A program made the position numbers and the translations under genes. The notes under the pieces were generated by a model that worked only from the letters and a program-made list of their open reading frames with translations, did not search any database and was not told the DNA's origin. Source: Scandinavium sp036271055 (GTDB taxonomy: Bacteria > Pseudomonadota > Gammaproteobacteria > Enterobacterales > Enterobacteriaceae). From it: 64,000 bases of DNA. Positions 36,792 to 44,458 of this stretch are shown one piece after another (position 1 is the stretch's first letter; every line of letters begins with the position of its first letter). The stretch covers positions 248,001 to 312,000 of the forward strand of contig NZ_DATBBJ010000059.1 of the NCBI RefSeq assembly GCF_036271055.1, given 5' to 3'.

Positions 36792-37835
36792 TTATGAGCG
36801 TAGTGTAGCCGCAAAATCCAGCATACGGTTAAGCGGCTGCAGCGCGCCCTCACGCAGCGCGGCATCCACATGGATTTCATGTTCCGCCCCGCCGTGTTCA
36901 AGGCCGTCAGCTATCGCTTTAAGGCCGTTCATCGCCATCCACGGGCAATGGGCGCAACTGCGACAGGTTGCCCCTTCTCCTGCGGTCGGTGCTTCCAGTA
37001 GCTCTTTTTCCGGCACCGCCTGCTGCATTTTGTAGAAAATGCCACGATCGGTGGCAACGATAAGTTGTGGGTGCGGCAGCGCTTTTGCCGCAGCGATCAG
37101 TTGGCTCGTCGACCCGACTGCATCAGCCATATCAACAATCGCCTGCGGTGATTCCGGATGCACCAGAATCGCAGCCTGCGGGTACAGCGCTTTCATTCTC
37201 GCCAGCGCCTGTGTTTTAAACTCGTCATGCACGATGCAGGCACCTTGCCAGCAGAGGACATCTGCGCCTGTTTGCTTCTGTACATAGTTCCCGAGATGAC
37301 GGTCCGGTGCCCAGATAATTTTCTCCCCAAGGCTGTCGAGATGCTCAATCAGCTCAACAGCAATGCTTGAAGTAACCACCCAATCGGCCCGTGCTTTCAC
37401 CGCCGCAGAAGTGTTGGCGTAAACCACTACGGTGCGATCCGGATGGGCGTCGCAGAACTGAGTAAACTCATCAATCGGGCAGCCAAGATCGAGTGAACAT
37501 TCTGCATTCAACGTGGGCATCAGGATGGTTTTTTCCGGGCTCAGGATTTTTGCCGTTTCGCCCATAAAGCGCACCCCGGCCACCAGTAGCGTCGAAGCCG
37601 GATGTCTCGCCCCGAAACGCGCCATTTCCAGCGAATCAGAAATACAACCGCCCGTTTCTTCAGCCAGTTGTTGAATTTCCGGGTCGGTGTAGTAGTGCGC
37701 CACCATCACCGCATTCTTCTCTTTGAGCAGACGCTTTATCTTTTCACGATAAAACTGTTTCTCGTCCACACTCAGTGGCACCGGCTTCGGCGGGAAAGGA
37801 TAGATTGCGGCTTCAGGATCAAACATTACGCTCAT
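36792..37835 (-). CDS. nadA: Quinolinate synthase NadA
   Basis: 4Fe-4S enzyme making quinolinate from iminoaspartate and dihydroxyacetone phosphate in NAD biosynthesis. It has 347 residues, like E. coli. The three cluster cysteines are in AECSLDLGC (near 113), QGACIVHDEF (near 200) and CRSCAHCPWM (near 297). The start at 37833-37835 (MSVMFDPEAAIY) matches E. coli; ten upstream codons are not conserved. A NadR box lies 70 bp upstream. Confidence 0.96.
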   Translation of the reverse strand: MSVMFDPEAAIYPFPPKPVPLSVDEKQFYREKIKRLLKEKNAVMVAHYYTDPEIQQLAEETGGCISDSLEMARFGARHPASTLLVAGVRFMGETAKILSPEKTILMPTLNAECSLDLGCPIDEFTQFCDAHPDRTVVVYANTSAAVKARADWVVTSSIAVELIEHLDSLGEKIIWAPDRHLGNYVQKQTGADVLCWQGACIVHDEFKTQALARMKALYPQAAILVHPESPQAIVDMADAVGSTSQLIAAAKALPHPQLIVATDRGIFYKMQQAVPEKELLEAPTAGEGATCRSCAHCPWMAMNGLKAIADGLEHGGAEHEIHVDAALREGALQPLNRMLDFAATLRS

Positions 37836-37907
37836 TATGGCTTCTCGTTTTACTGGCTTAACCACACCACCGAAGACTGACGCTGTTTGGCGCGGTTTTG
37901 ACGATGG

Positions 37908-37925
37908 TGTTTTATATACTAAACA
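37908..37925. promoter_or_regulatory. NadR box upstream of nadA
   Basis: TGTTTT-N6-TAAACA, one mismatch from the NadR palindrome TGTTTA-N6-TAAACA. It overlaps TATA-like bases that may be the nadA -10 region. Confidence 0.8.
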
Positions 37926-38008
37926 AGATAGCGAAATTCCGGAGAATTGTCGTGGGGAATTTGCGATGGATAATGGAGGGTTGTGTGGGTTCGGATGACA
38001 GGTAGTTT

Positions 38009-38037
38009 CGCCTGATGGCGCTGCGCTTATCAGGCCT
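38009..38037. repeat. REP element
   Basis: CGCCTGATGGCGCTGCGCTTATCAGGCCTACA, a typical enterobacterial REP palindrome (GCCTGATG / TATCAGGC), in the gap between nadA and the tRNA genes. Confidence 0.8.
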
Positions 38038-38109
38038 ACAGGAACAGCTTACATTGCTCCATGCAGACGCTGCAGCAATGGGTTCAAATCTATCTGAATC
38101 GCAGATAGC

Positions 38110-38134
38110 AAAAAGGCGCCTTTAGGGCGCCTTT
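38110..38134 (-). terminator. Terminator copy a downstream of the tRNA array
   Basis: On the minus strand, a nine-base stem AAAGGCGCC / GGCGCCTTT, five-base loop and T run. It is one of three near-identical copies, each just after a tRNA-Lys 3' end or remnant of one. Confidence 0.88.
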
Positions 38135-38140
38135 CCACAT

Positions 38141-38299
38141 TGGTGGGTCGTGCAGGATGACTCGACTACGTCTCGCCCTTCGGGCCGTCGCAGCAAGCGG
38201 CTCCGGTGTTTCACTTCGTTCGACTCGAACCTGCAGCAGGTTCGCATCCGGCACGAATTGAGCATAGCAAAAAGGCGCCTTTAGGGCGCCTTTCTACAT
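38141..38299 (-). repeat. tRNA-Lys remnant repeat, unit 1 (159 bp)
   Basis: Ends at 38141-38158 with the last 18 nt of tRNA-Lys (ATCCTGCACGACCCACCA on the minus strand). Before that, reading leftward, lie terminator copy b, a stretch with a T-arm-like GCAGGTTCGA, and CGGCCCGAAGGGCGAG. Unit 3 (38398-38554) is nearly the same sequence. No complete tRNA can fold from it. Confidence 0.85.
38269..38293 (-). terminator. Terminator copy b in the tRNA repeat
   Basis: Same nine-base stem, loop and T run as copies a and c, inside remnant unit 1. Confidence 0.85.
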
Positions 38300-38397
38300 T
38301 GGTGGGTCGTGCAGGATGACTCAACTTCGTCTCGCCCTTCGGGCCGTTGCTCTGCAACGTTATCCTTCACGCTTAACATCTGGATTCGATGTTATAT
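38300..38397 (-). repeat. tRNA-Lys remnant repeat, unit 2 (98 bp)
   Basis: The same 18-nt tRNA-Lys 3' end at 38300-38317, preceded on the minus strand by GAAGGATAACGTTGC and CGGCCCGAAGGGCGAG. No terminator in this unit. A near copy lies at 38981-39075. Confidence 0.85.
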
Positions 38398-38554
38398 TGG
38401 TGGGTCGTGCAGGATTACTCGCTTCGCTCGCCCTTCGGGCCGTCGCCGCAAGCGGCTCCGGTGTTTCACTTCGTTCAACTCGAACCTGCAGCAGGTTCGC
38501 ATCCGGCACGAATTGAGCATAGCAAAAAGGCGCCTTTAGGGCGCCTTTCTACAT
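38398..38554 (-). repeat. tRNA-Lys remnant repeat, unit 3 (157 bp)
   Basis: tRNA-Lys 3' end at 38398-38415. The rest is nearly identical to unit 1, including terminator copy c, and joins directly to the 3' CCA of the first intact tRNA-Lys. Confidence 0.85.
38524..38548 (-). terminator. Terminator copy c, next to the last intact tRNA-Lys
   Basis: Same stem and T run, 6 bp after the CCA end of the distal intact tRNA-Lys. It is probably the main terminator of the tRNA operon. Confidence 0.9.
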
Positions 38555-38630
38555 TGGTGGGTCGTGCAGGATTCGAACCTGCGACCAATTGATTAAAAGT
38601 CAACTGCTCTACCAACTGAGCTAACGACCC
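38555..38630 (-). tRNA. tRNA-Lys (anticodon TTT)
   Basis: 76 nt on the minus strand including encoded CCA, with acceptor GGGTCGT, anticodon loop CTTTTAA (TTT anticodon) and T-arm GGTTCGAATCC. Distal gene of the array, the lysT/lysW family of E. coli. Confidence 0.97.
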
Positions 38631-38665
38631 CTTTCGGGATTTCTTCGAAGACGCCACCAAAAGCG

Positions 38666-38741
38666 TGGTGGGTCGTGCAGGATTCGAACCTGCGACCAAT
38701 TGATTAAAAGTCAACTGCTCTACCAACTGAGCTAACGACCC
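38666..38741 (-). tRNA. tRNA-Lys (anticodon TTT)
   Basis: Identical to the other three tRNA-Lys genes; 76 nt with encoded CCA. It is separated by 35 bp from the next copy. Confidence 0.97.
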
Positions 38742-38775
38742 ATAGGGTCTTGCTTCGAAGGGGTGAATCTTTAAT

Positions 38776-38851
38776 TGGTGGGTCGTGCAGGATTCGAACC
38801 TGCGACCAATTGATTAAAAGTCAACTGCTCTACCAACTGAGCTAACGACCC
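38776..38851 (-). tRNA. tRNA-Lys (anticodon TTT)
   Basis: Identical copy, 76 nt with CCA, 3 bp after tRNA-Val in the transcript. Confidence 0.97.
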
Positions 38852-38854
38852 GAG

Positions 38855-38930
38855 TGGTGGGTGATGACGGGATCGAACCGCCGACCCCCTCCTTGTAAGG
38901 GAGGTGCTCTCCCAGCTGAGCTAATCACCC
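38855..38930 (-). tRNA. tRNA-Val (anticodon TAC)
   Basis: 76 nt with acceptor GGGTGAT, anticodon TAC in CTTACAA and encoded CCA; matches E. coli valT. It lies between tRNA-Lys genes as in the E. coli lysT-valT-lysW operon. Confidence 0.97.
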
Positions 38931-38980
38931 GATACTGCGCTGGATACTTCTTTACTAACTTTAATACTGCTAAAAGTTAG

Positions 38981-39075
38981 TGGTGGGTCGTGCAGGATGA
39001 CTCGACTTCGTCTCGCCATTCGGGCCGTTGCTCACGCAACGTTATCCTTCACGTTTTACTACCGTTCCACCTAAG
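38981..39075 (-). repeat. tRNA-Lys remnant repeat between tRNA-Lys and tRNA-Val
   Basis: 18-nt tRNA-Lys 3' end at 38981-38998, preceded on the minus strand by a stretch nearly identical to unit 2 (GAAGGATAACGTTGC, CGGCCCGAATGGCGAG). It lies inside the transcribed array. Confidence 0.85.
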
Positions 39076-39082
39076 TAGTTAG

Positions 39083-39158
39083 TGGTGGGTCGTGCAGGAT
39101 TCGAACCTGCGACCAATTGATTAAAAGTCAACTGCTCTACCAACTGAGCTAACGACCC
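39083..39158 (-). tRNA. lysT: tRNA-Lys (anticodon TTT), promoter-proximal
   Basis: First gene of the array, identical in sequence to the other three; 76 nt with CCA. Its position corresponds to lysT of E. coli. Confidence 0.96.
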
Positions 39159-39209
39159 ACTATTTCCGCTACTTTCAGGATGTTTGATATCCCTTGGCAA
39201 CGGCGGCAT

Positions 39210-39237
39210 ATATTACTGGTTTCAGATTTGAGCGCAA
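39210..39237 (-). promoter_or_regulatory. Promoter of the tRNA operon
   Basis: -35 TTGCGC (39232-39237), 16-bp spacer and -10 TAATAT (39210-39215), followed by a GC-rich discriminator GCCGCCG typical of stringently controlled tRNA promoters. Confidence 0.7.
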
Positions 39238-39280
39238 CTAAAATTTCGAATAACCGCGCTTAACTGCTTATGATTCATGC

Positions 39281-39316
39281 GGCATGACCAGAAATAATTC
39301 AATTTCAGGTCATGCC
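39281..39316. other. Long hairpin at the cpoB 3' end
   Basis: GGCATGACC / GGTCATGCC with an inner GAAAT / ATTTC extension, a 15-bp stem with one mismatch. No T run follows, so it may be an mRNA-end or processing structure rather than an intrinsic terminator. Confidence 0.5.
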
Positions 39317-39323
39317 GTCAGCA

Positions 39324-40121
39324 TCAGAGTCCACTCAAGCGTTTTTGCGCTTGTTTGGCACCCTCGGTGCCCGGATATTTAGTCACTACCTGCTGATAAA
39401 CCGCTTTGGCTTTCGCAGTGTCACCTTTGTCCTGCATGATCACGCCGACTTTAAACATCGCGTCAGCTGCCTTCGGCGATTTCGGGTAATTTTTCACCAC
39501 TGAGGCGAAATAGTACGCCGCATCATCTTTTTTACCCTTGTTGTAATTCAGCTGTCCGAGCCAGTAATTGGCATTCGGCTGATACGTAGAATCAGGGTAC
39601 TTTTTGATGAAGTTCTGGAAGGCCGCAATAGCATCATCCTGGCGAGAGCTATCTTTCACCAGTGCAATCGCCGCGTTGTAATCCGTATTGGCATCACCGC
39701 TCTGTACAGGGACGCCAGAGGCCGCAATACCGGCTTCTGGCGCTGGAGTCGCGGCTGTCGCCCCGCTCTGATCGCCTGCGGCAGGTTGCGCCTGTGTTGC
39801 GCCAGCAGCACCACTACTCATCCCATCAAGCTGCGTTTGGATCTGCTTTTGGCGATCGACGGCTTGATTGAGCTGGTACTGGCTTTCCTGAATTTGCCCG
39901 CGCAGAGAATCAATATCGGCCTGATTATCCTGGAGCTGCTGTTGAAGTTGGGTCAAAAGTTGACTGTGAGCGTTGGAAATACGCTCGAGTTGAGTGACAC
40001 GGTCTTCGACCGAGCCTGAGCCGACACTACTGATTGGCGCCTGAGCATTAGCGGCCCAAGGGGCCGCTATGCCAACCAGTAACGACAGACTCATCAAATG
40101 ATGTCTGAAGTTACTGCTCAT
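39324..40121 (-). CDS. cpoB: Cell division coordinator CpoB (YbgF)
   Basis: Periplasmic protein that links PBP1B and the Tol-Pal machine at the septum. It has 265 residues (E. coli 263): a Sec signal peptide cleaved after AANA near 26, an N-terminal trimerising coiled coil (about 35-100, Gln-rich), a low-complexity Ala/Gly/Thr linker and C-terminal TPR repeats (YNAAIALVKD, NYWLGQLNYNKG, AMFKVGVIMQDKGD). Last gene of the tol-pal operon, 9 bp after pal. Confidence 0.95.
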   Translation of the reverse strand: MSSNFRHHLMSLSLLVGIAAPWAANAQAPISSVGSGSVEDRVTQLERISNAHSQLLTQLQQQLQDNQADIDSLRGQIQESQYQLNQAVDRQKQIQTQLDGMSSGAAGATQAQPAAGDQSGATAATPAPEAGIAASGVPVQSGDANTDYNAAIALVKDSSRQDDAIAAFQNFIKKYPDSTYQPNANYWLGQLNYNKGKKDDAAYYFASVVKNYPKSPKAADAMFKVGVIMQDKGDTAKAKAVYQQVVTKYPGTEGAKQAQKRLSGL

Positions 40122-40130
40122 GCAATTCTC

Positions 40131-40652
40131 TTAGTAAACCAGTACAGCACGACGGTTTTTGGAGTAAGCCGCGTCGTCGTGACCCAGTACTGCAGGTTTT
40201 TCTTTACCGTAAGAAACGATAGAGATCTGATCAGCTGAAACGCCTTTACCTTGCAGGTACATTTTAACAGCGTTTGCACGACGTTCGCCCAGGGCGATGT
40301 TGTACTCAGGCGTACCACGTTCGTCAGCATGACCTTCTACGGTGACTTTGTAAGACGGGTTGCTACGCAGGAAGTTAGCGTGCGCGTCCAGCATGGCAGC
40401 GAAGTCAGAACGGATATCGTACTTGTCCAGATCGAAGTAAACGATGTTGTTCTGTTGCAGCTGCTGCATCTGCAGACGAGCTTGCTCTTCAGAAGACATG
40501 TTGCCGTTACCGTTAGCATCCATACCAGTGCCGGCGCCCATCATGCCTTCACCGCTCTGATCGTTGCTGGCATTCTTGTTGGAAGAACACGCCGCGATAG
40601 CCATAACAGGCAGAGCGATCATCAGTCCTTTCAGCACTTTGTTCAGTTGCAT
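40131..40652 (-). CDS. pal: Peptidoglycan-associated lipoprotein Pal
   Basis: Outer-membrane lipoprotein that binds peptidoglycan and TolB, needed for outer-membrane constriction. It has 173 residues, like E. coli. The lipobox cysteine is residue 22 (MAIAACSS) and the OmpA-like domain has NPSYKVTVEGHADERGTPEYN with the diaminopimelate-binding Asp/Arg. The start at 40650-40652 matches E. coli; eight upstream codons are not conserved. Confidence 0.97.
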   Translation of the reverse strand: MQLNKVLKGLMIALPVMAIAACSSNKNASNDQSGEGMMGAGTGMDANGNGNMSSEEQARLQMQQLQQNNIVYFDLDKYDIRSDFAAMLDAHANFLRSNPSYKVTVEGHADERGTPEYNIALGERRANAVKMYLQGKGVSADQISIVSYGKEKPAVLGHDDAAYSKNRRAVLVY

Positions 40653-40686
40653 TTCTTTGATTCCTATAATATTCAATTAATTATTA

Positions 40687-41979
40687 TTACAGATACGGCG
40701 ACCAGGCAGGGAATTTGACCTGTCCATCAGTTGCCGGAAGACGCGCTTTGAAACGCCCATCTGTAGAAACCAGATTCAGCACAGATCCCATCCCCTGAGA
40801 AGAGCTGTAGATAACCATTGTGCCGTTCGGTGCCAGACTTGGCGTTTCATCCAGGAACGTTGACGACAGAACCTGTACGCCACCCGCTGCCAGATCTTGT
40901 TTGGCAATGTGCTGCTGACCACTGGCCGAGCTCACCATTACCATGAACTTACCGTCAGTGCTCACATCAGCATCCTGGTTCTGCGAACCTTCCCAGGAAA
41001 TACGCTGCGGAGTACCGCCGTTAACATTAACTTTATACACCTGTGGACGTCCGGCCTGGTCAGAGGTAAAGGCCAGGTTCTGGCTGTCCGGGAACCAGCT
41101 TGGTTCGGTGTTGTTGCTGCGACCGTTGGTCACCTGGCTGATTTGGCCAGAGCCCAGATCCATTACGTACAGGTTCAGGCTACCGGTTTTCGACAGGGCA
41201 AAGGCCAGTTTAGAACCATCTGGTGAGAACGTTGGCGCACCGTTGTGCTGCGGGAACGAGGCAATCTGACGAATCGCACCGTTTGCCAGCGTCTGGACAA
41301 CCAGCGCTGAACGACCGCTTTCGAAGGTCACGTAAGCCAGTTTAGAGCCATCCGGAGACCACGCCGGAGACATCAGCGGCTGTGGAGAACGGTGAACAAC
41401 GAACTGGTTGTAGCCATCGTAGTCAGACACGCGCAACTCGTACGGGAACTGTCCGCCGTTGGTCTGAACCACATAAGCGATACGAGTACGGAACGCACCT
41501 TTGATGCCAGTCAGCTTTTCGAACACTTCGTCACTGGCAGTATGGCCCGCATAACGCAGCCACTGCTTGTTCACTTTGTAAGAGTTTTGAGCCAACACAG
41601 TACCTGGCGCACCGCCGGTATCAACCAGCTGATAAGCCACAGTATAAGAACCGTCAGGGTTCGGTGTCACCTGCCCTACAACCACGGCATCAATACCGAG
41701 CGCAGACCATGCTGCTGGCTGAACTTCCTGCGCGCTGCCCGGCTGCTGTGGCAGACGAGAACGATCCAGCGGATTGAATTTACCGCTGTTACGCAAGTCA
41801 GCAGCAACGATGCCGCCGACATCCTCAGGTGCAGCGCCCGGGCCTGCCCATTTGAAAGGCGCAACGCCGATTGGGCGAGCCGAATCCACCCCTTGGGTGA
41901 TTTCGATACGTACTTCTGCGTGCAGCACAGCTGCCCACAGCATTAAAAAACCAAATGCTACTCGTAATGCCTGCTTCAT
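40687..41979 (-). CDS. tolB: Tol-Pal translocation protein TolB
   Basis: Periplasmic six-bladed beta-propeller protein that shuttles between Pal and TolA. It has 430 residues: signal peptide ending VLHAEV near 21, an N-terminal domain (GIVAADLRNSGKFNPLDR) and repeated WSPDGSKLAYVTF-type blades. Two ATGs are adjacent; the second (41977-41979) is better spaced from AAGGGAG and matches E. coli. A strong hairpin lies upstream in the tolA-tolB gap. Confidence 0.97.
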   Translation of the reverse strand: MKQALRVAFGFLMLWAAVLHAEVRIEITQGVDSARPIGVAPFKWAGPGAAPEDVGGIVAADLRNSGKFNPLDRSRLPQQPGSAQEVQPAAWSALGIDAVVVGQVTPNPDGSYTVAYQLVDTGGAPGTVLAQNSYKVNKQWLRYAGHTASDEVFEKLTGIKGAFRTRIAYVVQTNGGQFPYELRVSDYDGYNQFVVHRSPQPLMSPAWSPDGSKLAYVTFESGRSALVVQTLANGAIRQIASFPQHNGAPTFSPDGSKLAFALSKTGSLNLYVMDLGSGQISQVTNGRSNNTEPSWFPDSQNLAFTSDQAGRPQVYKVNVNGGTPQRISWEGSQNQDADVSTDGKFMVMVSSASGQQHIAKQDLAAGGVQVLSSTFLDETPSLAPNGTMVIYSSSQGMGSVLNLVSTDGRFKARLPATDGQVKFPAWSPYL

Positions 41980-42078
41980 CATATCTCCCTTATCCAGGCG
42001 GAAAGCCCACGATAATTTAGCAGAATGTTAACAAACTCAAATACACAAAACTACCAAAACCCTGTGACCAGCCTGGTT

Positions 42079-42106
42079 CATTTTCCTCGTTTAGACGAGG
42101 AAAATG
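42079..42106. other. Stable hairpin in the tolA-tolB gap
   Basis: Perfect 11-bp inverted repeat CATTTTCCTCG / CGAGGAAAATG with a six-base loop, 3 bp beyond the tolA stop. There is no T run on the minus strand, so it is not a usual intrinsic terminator. It may stabilise the tolQRA mRNA end. Confidence 0.6.
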
Positions 42107-42109
42107 GCG

Positions 42110-43297
42110 TTACGGCTTGAAGTCCAGCGGTGCATTTTTAAACACTTCATATACTGCTTCTGATGGCGGTTTCGGGAACCTGGCTTGTCGAGCCGCTGCC
42201 AACGCAGCTGTACACAATGCCGGATCCCCACCTTCAGAGGTAATACTCGCGAGCGTACCGTCCGGGTTAAGTTTAACCCGCAGCGTACACACTTTACCGG
42301 CATACGAAGAGGCATCATAAAAGCGACTTTCGATGGCCGATTTAATCTGCCCGGCATAGTTGCTGATATCCGCACCTGATGCACCGTTATTCTTAGTGTT
42401 ACCCGTTCCGGCCGCGGCGGCATTGTTTCCTTTAGCCCCTGCCCCCGCTTTCGGTGCATTCTTACCGGAGCTGAGATCGCCTAAGAGATCGTCAACGCCA
42501 GAAGCATCTTTGGCTTCGGCCGCTTTCTTAGCGGCAGCGGCCTTGGCGGCCTTCGCCGCAGCGGCTTTATCTGCTGCTGCTTTATCGGCAGCAGCTTTCT
42601 CTGCCGCAGCAGCCTTGGCGGCAGCCGCTTTTTCAGCAGCCGCGGCTTTCTTAGCAGCATCTGCGGCGGCTTTTTTCTCAGCGTCCTGCTGAGCTTTTTT
42701 CGCCGCTTCGGCTTCTGCTTTCTTCTGTGCGTCAGCAGCCGCTTTAGCCGTCTCGGCTTCTGCCTTTTTCTGTGCATCGGCAGCGGCTTTTTTCGCAGCT
42801 TCTGCTGCGACTTTGGCCTGAGCGTCAGCCTTAGCTTTCGCCAGCGCTGCGGCTTTCACTGCGGCTTCTTCCGCTTGCTTCTGCTTTTCCTGCGCTTGTT
42901 TCGTCGCCTGCTCTGCCTGTTTCTGCGCATCAGCTTGTTTTGCGGCGTCTTCCTGTGCCTTCAGACGTTCTTGTTCAAGCTCTTTCAGACGCTCTTGCTC
43001 AGCGGCCTGCTTTTCACGCATCTCCTGCGCTTGCTGCTGCGCCTGCTTTTCACGCTGTTCTTCGGCACGACGCGCACTGGCCTGCTGGTTCTGCTGACGG
43101 TTGTAGTTCTGTACGACCGCACCTGGATCGACCATCACCGCGTCAATAGACGAGCCACCGCCACCGCCTGCCGAAGCATCTATGTGCTCGTCGAACGAAC
43201 TCCAAATCAGCAGTGCAATCATGACGATGTGCAGTACAACTGAGATGATAATCGCGCGTTTAAGCTTTTCGTTTTGCTGTTCGGTTGCCTTTGACAC
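42110..43297 (-). CDS. tolA: Tol-Pal system protein TolA
   Basis: Inner-membrane protein that spans the periplasm to contact Pal/TolB. It has 395 residues (E. coli 421): one transmembrane helix (about 14-34), a long Ala/Lys/Glu/Gln-rich helical domain (about 60-270, many KAAAEK-type repeats) and a globular C-terminal domain (about 300-395, ASGADISNYAGQIKSAIES to NAPLDFKP). The helical domain is about 25 residues shorter than in E. coli, normal variation for this repeat region. It begins 36 bp after tolR. Confidence 0.96.
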   Translation of the reverse strand: MSKATEQQNEKLKRAIIISVVLHIVMIALLIWSSFDEHIDASAGGGGGSSIDAVMVDPGAVVQNYNRQQNQQASARRAEEQREKQAQQQAQEMREKQAAEQERLKELEQERLKAQEDAAKQADAQKQAEQATKQAQEKQKQAEEAAVKAAALAKAKADAQAKVAAEAAKKAAADAQKKAEAETAKAAADAQKKAEAEAAKKAQQDAEKKAAADAAKKAAAAEKAAAAKAAAAEKAAADKAAADKAAAAKAAKAAAAKKAAEAKDASGVDDLLGDLSSGKNAPKAGAGAKGNNAAAAGTGNTKNNGASGADISNYAGQIKSAIESRFYDASSYAGKVCTLRVKLNPDGTLASITSEGGDPALCTAALAAARQARFPKPPSEAVYEVFKNAPLDFKP

Positions 43298-43333
43298 TCT
43301 CGGTTCCCAAAAACTGTTAGCCTGTTAGCCGGG

Positions 43334-43762
43334 TCAAATTGGTTGGGTCATGAGACCCACTGATTTCACGCCCGCGCTGTGCAACAGGTTTAGCGCTTTA
43401 ATGATTTCATCGTAAGGCACATCTTTCGCGCCACCGATCAAGAAGACCGTTTTCGGATTCGCCTGCAGTCGGCGCTGAGCTTCAGCCACTACCTGCTCTG
43501 GCGGCAATTGCGGCATTTTATCCTGCCCCACATTGACGCTGTACTGTCCGATTCCGGAGACTTCTACGATAACGGGCGGATCGTCATTGGTACTGACGGC
43601 CTGCGATTCGGTCGCATCTGGCAGATCCACTTCCACGCTCTGCGTGATGATCGGCGCTGTCGCCATGAAGATAAGCAACAGCACCAGCAACACATCCAGC
43701 AACGGAACGATGTTAATTTCGGACTTCAGCTCGCGCCGTCCGCGCCCACGTGCTCTGGCCAT
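43334..43762 (-). CDS. tolR: Tol-Pal system protein TolR
   Basis: ExbD/TolR-family inner-membrane protein that, with TolQ, uses the proton motive force to energise TolA. It has 142 residues with one transmembrane helix (about 17-40, VPLLDVLLVLLLIFMAT) holding the proton-path aspartate. The periplasmic domain is conserved. It starts 3 bp after the tolQ stop. Confidence 0.97.
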   Translation of the reverse strand: MARARGRGRRELKSEINIVPLLDVLLVLLLIFMATAPIITQSVEVDLPDATESQAVSTNDDPPVIVEVSGIGQYSVNVGQDKMPQLPPEQVVAEAQRRLQANPKTVFLIGGAKDVPYDEIIKALNLLHSAGVKSVGLMTQPI

Positions 43763-43765
43763 GGT

Positions 43766-44458
43766 TTACCCCTTGTTGCTTTCGCTGCTGGTAAACGCCT
43801 GGCGGTGCAGAATGGCGGTGAACTCTTCCATAAAGTTGTCGTAGTTCAGCTCCAGTTTATTCACACGCTGGTTCAGTCGGTTGTACGCCATAACCGCAGG
43901 AATCGCCGCGAACAGACCAATCGCGGTGGCGATCAGTGCTTCTGCAATACCCGGTGCAACCATTTGCAACGTTGCCTGTTTAACCGCACCCAGTGCGATA
44001 AAGGCGTGCATGATCCCCCACACCGTACCAAACAGACCGATATACGGACTGATGGAACCGACGGTGCCAAGGAATGGAATGTGGTTTTCCAGACTTTCGA
44101 GTTCACGGCTCATGGAGATACGCATCGCACGCGACGCGCCTTCAACAATCGCTTCCGGTGCATGGCTGTTAGCGCGATGCAATCGGGCAAATTCTTTGAA
44201 GCCACTGAAGAAGATCTGTTCAGAACCGGCAAGATTGTCACGACGGGCCTGACTCTCCTGATACAGACGAGACAGTTCGATCCCCGACCAGAACTTGTCT
44301 TCGAAAGCTTCCGCTTCGCGGGTAGCCGTATTAAGGATACGCGTTCTCTGGATGATGATAGCCCAGGATGCGATTGAAAAACCAATCAAGATCAGCATGA
44401 TAAGTTTAACCAGAAGGCTTGCCTTCAGGAACAAATCAAGGATATTCATGTCAGTCAC
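43766..44458 (-). CDS. tolQ: Tol-Pal system protein TolQ
   Basis: ExbB/TolQ-family proton channel, 230 residues with three transmembrane helices. The conserved cytoplasmic-loop and channel motifs are present (GLFGTVWGIMHAF, AIGLFAAIPAVMAYN). The start overlaps the ybgC stop by 4 nt, so translation is coupled. Confidence 0.97.
   Translation of the reverse strand: MTDMNILDLFLKASLLVKLIMLILIGFSIASWAIIIQRTRILNTATREAEAFEDKFWSGIELSRLYQESQARRDNLAGSEQIFFSGFKEFARLHRANSHAPEAIVEGASRAMRISMSRELESLENHIPFLGTVGSISPYIGLFGTVWGIMHAFIALGAVKQATLQMVAPGIAEALIATAIGLFAAIPAVMAYNRLNQRVNKLELNYDNFMEEFTAILHRQAFTSSESNKG

Noticed and set aside
38141..38415. Calling the 18-nt tRNA-Lys ends tRNA pseudogenes
   Set aside because: Only the 3' acceptor end is present in each; they are better described as repeat units than as decayed whole tRNAs.
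38309..38592. Short open frames across the tRNA repeats
   Set aside because: They read through tRNA genes and their remnants; the RNA explanation is complete.
42360..42960. Ala/Lys codon repeats in tolA as a possible tandem DNA repeat
   Set aside because: They encode the known helical domain II of TolA; no unusual DNA repeat beyond that.
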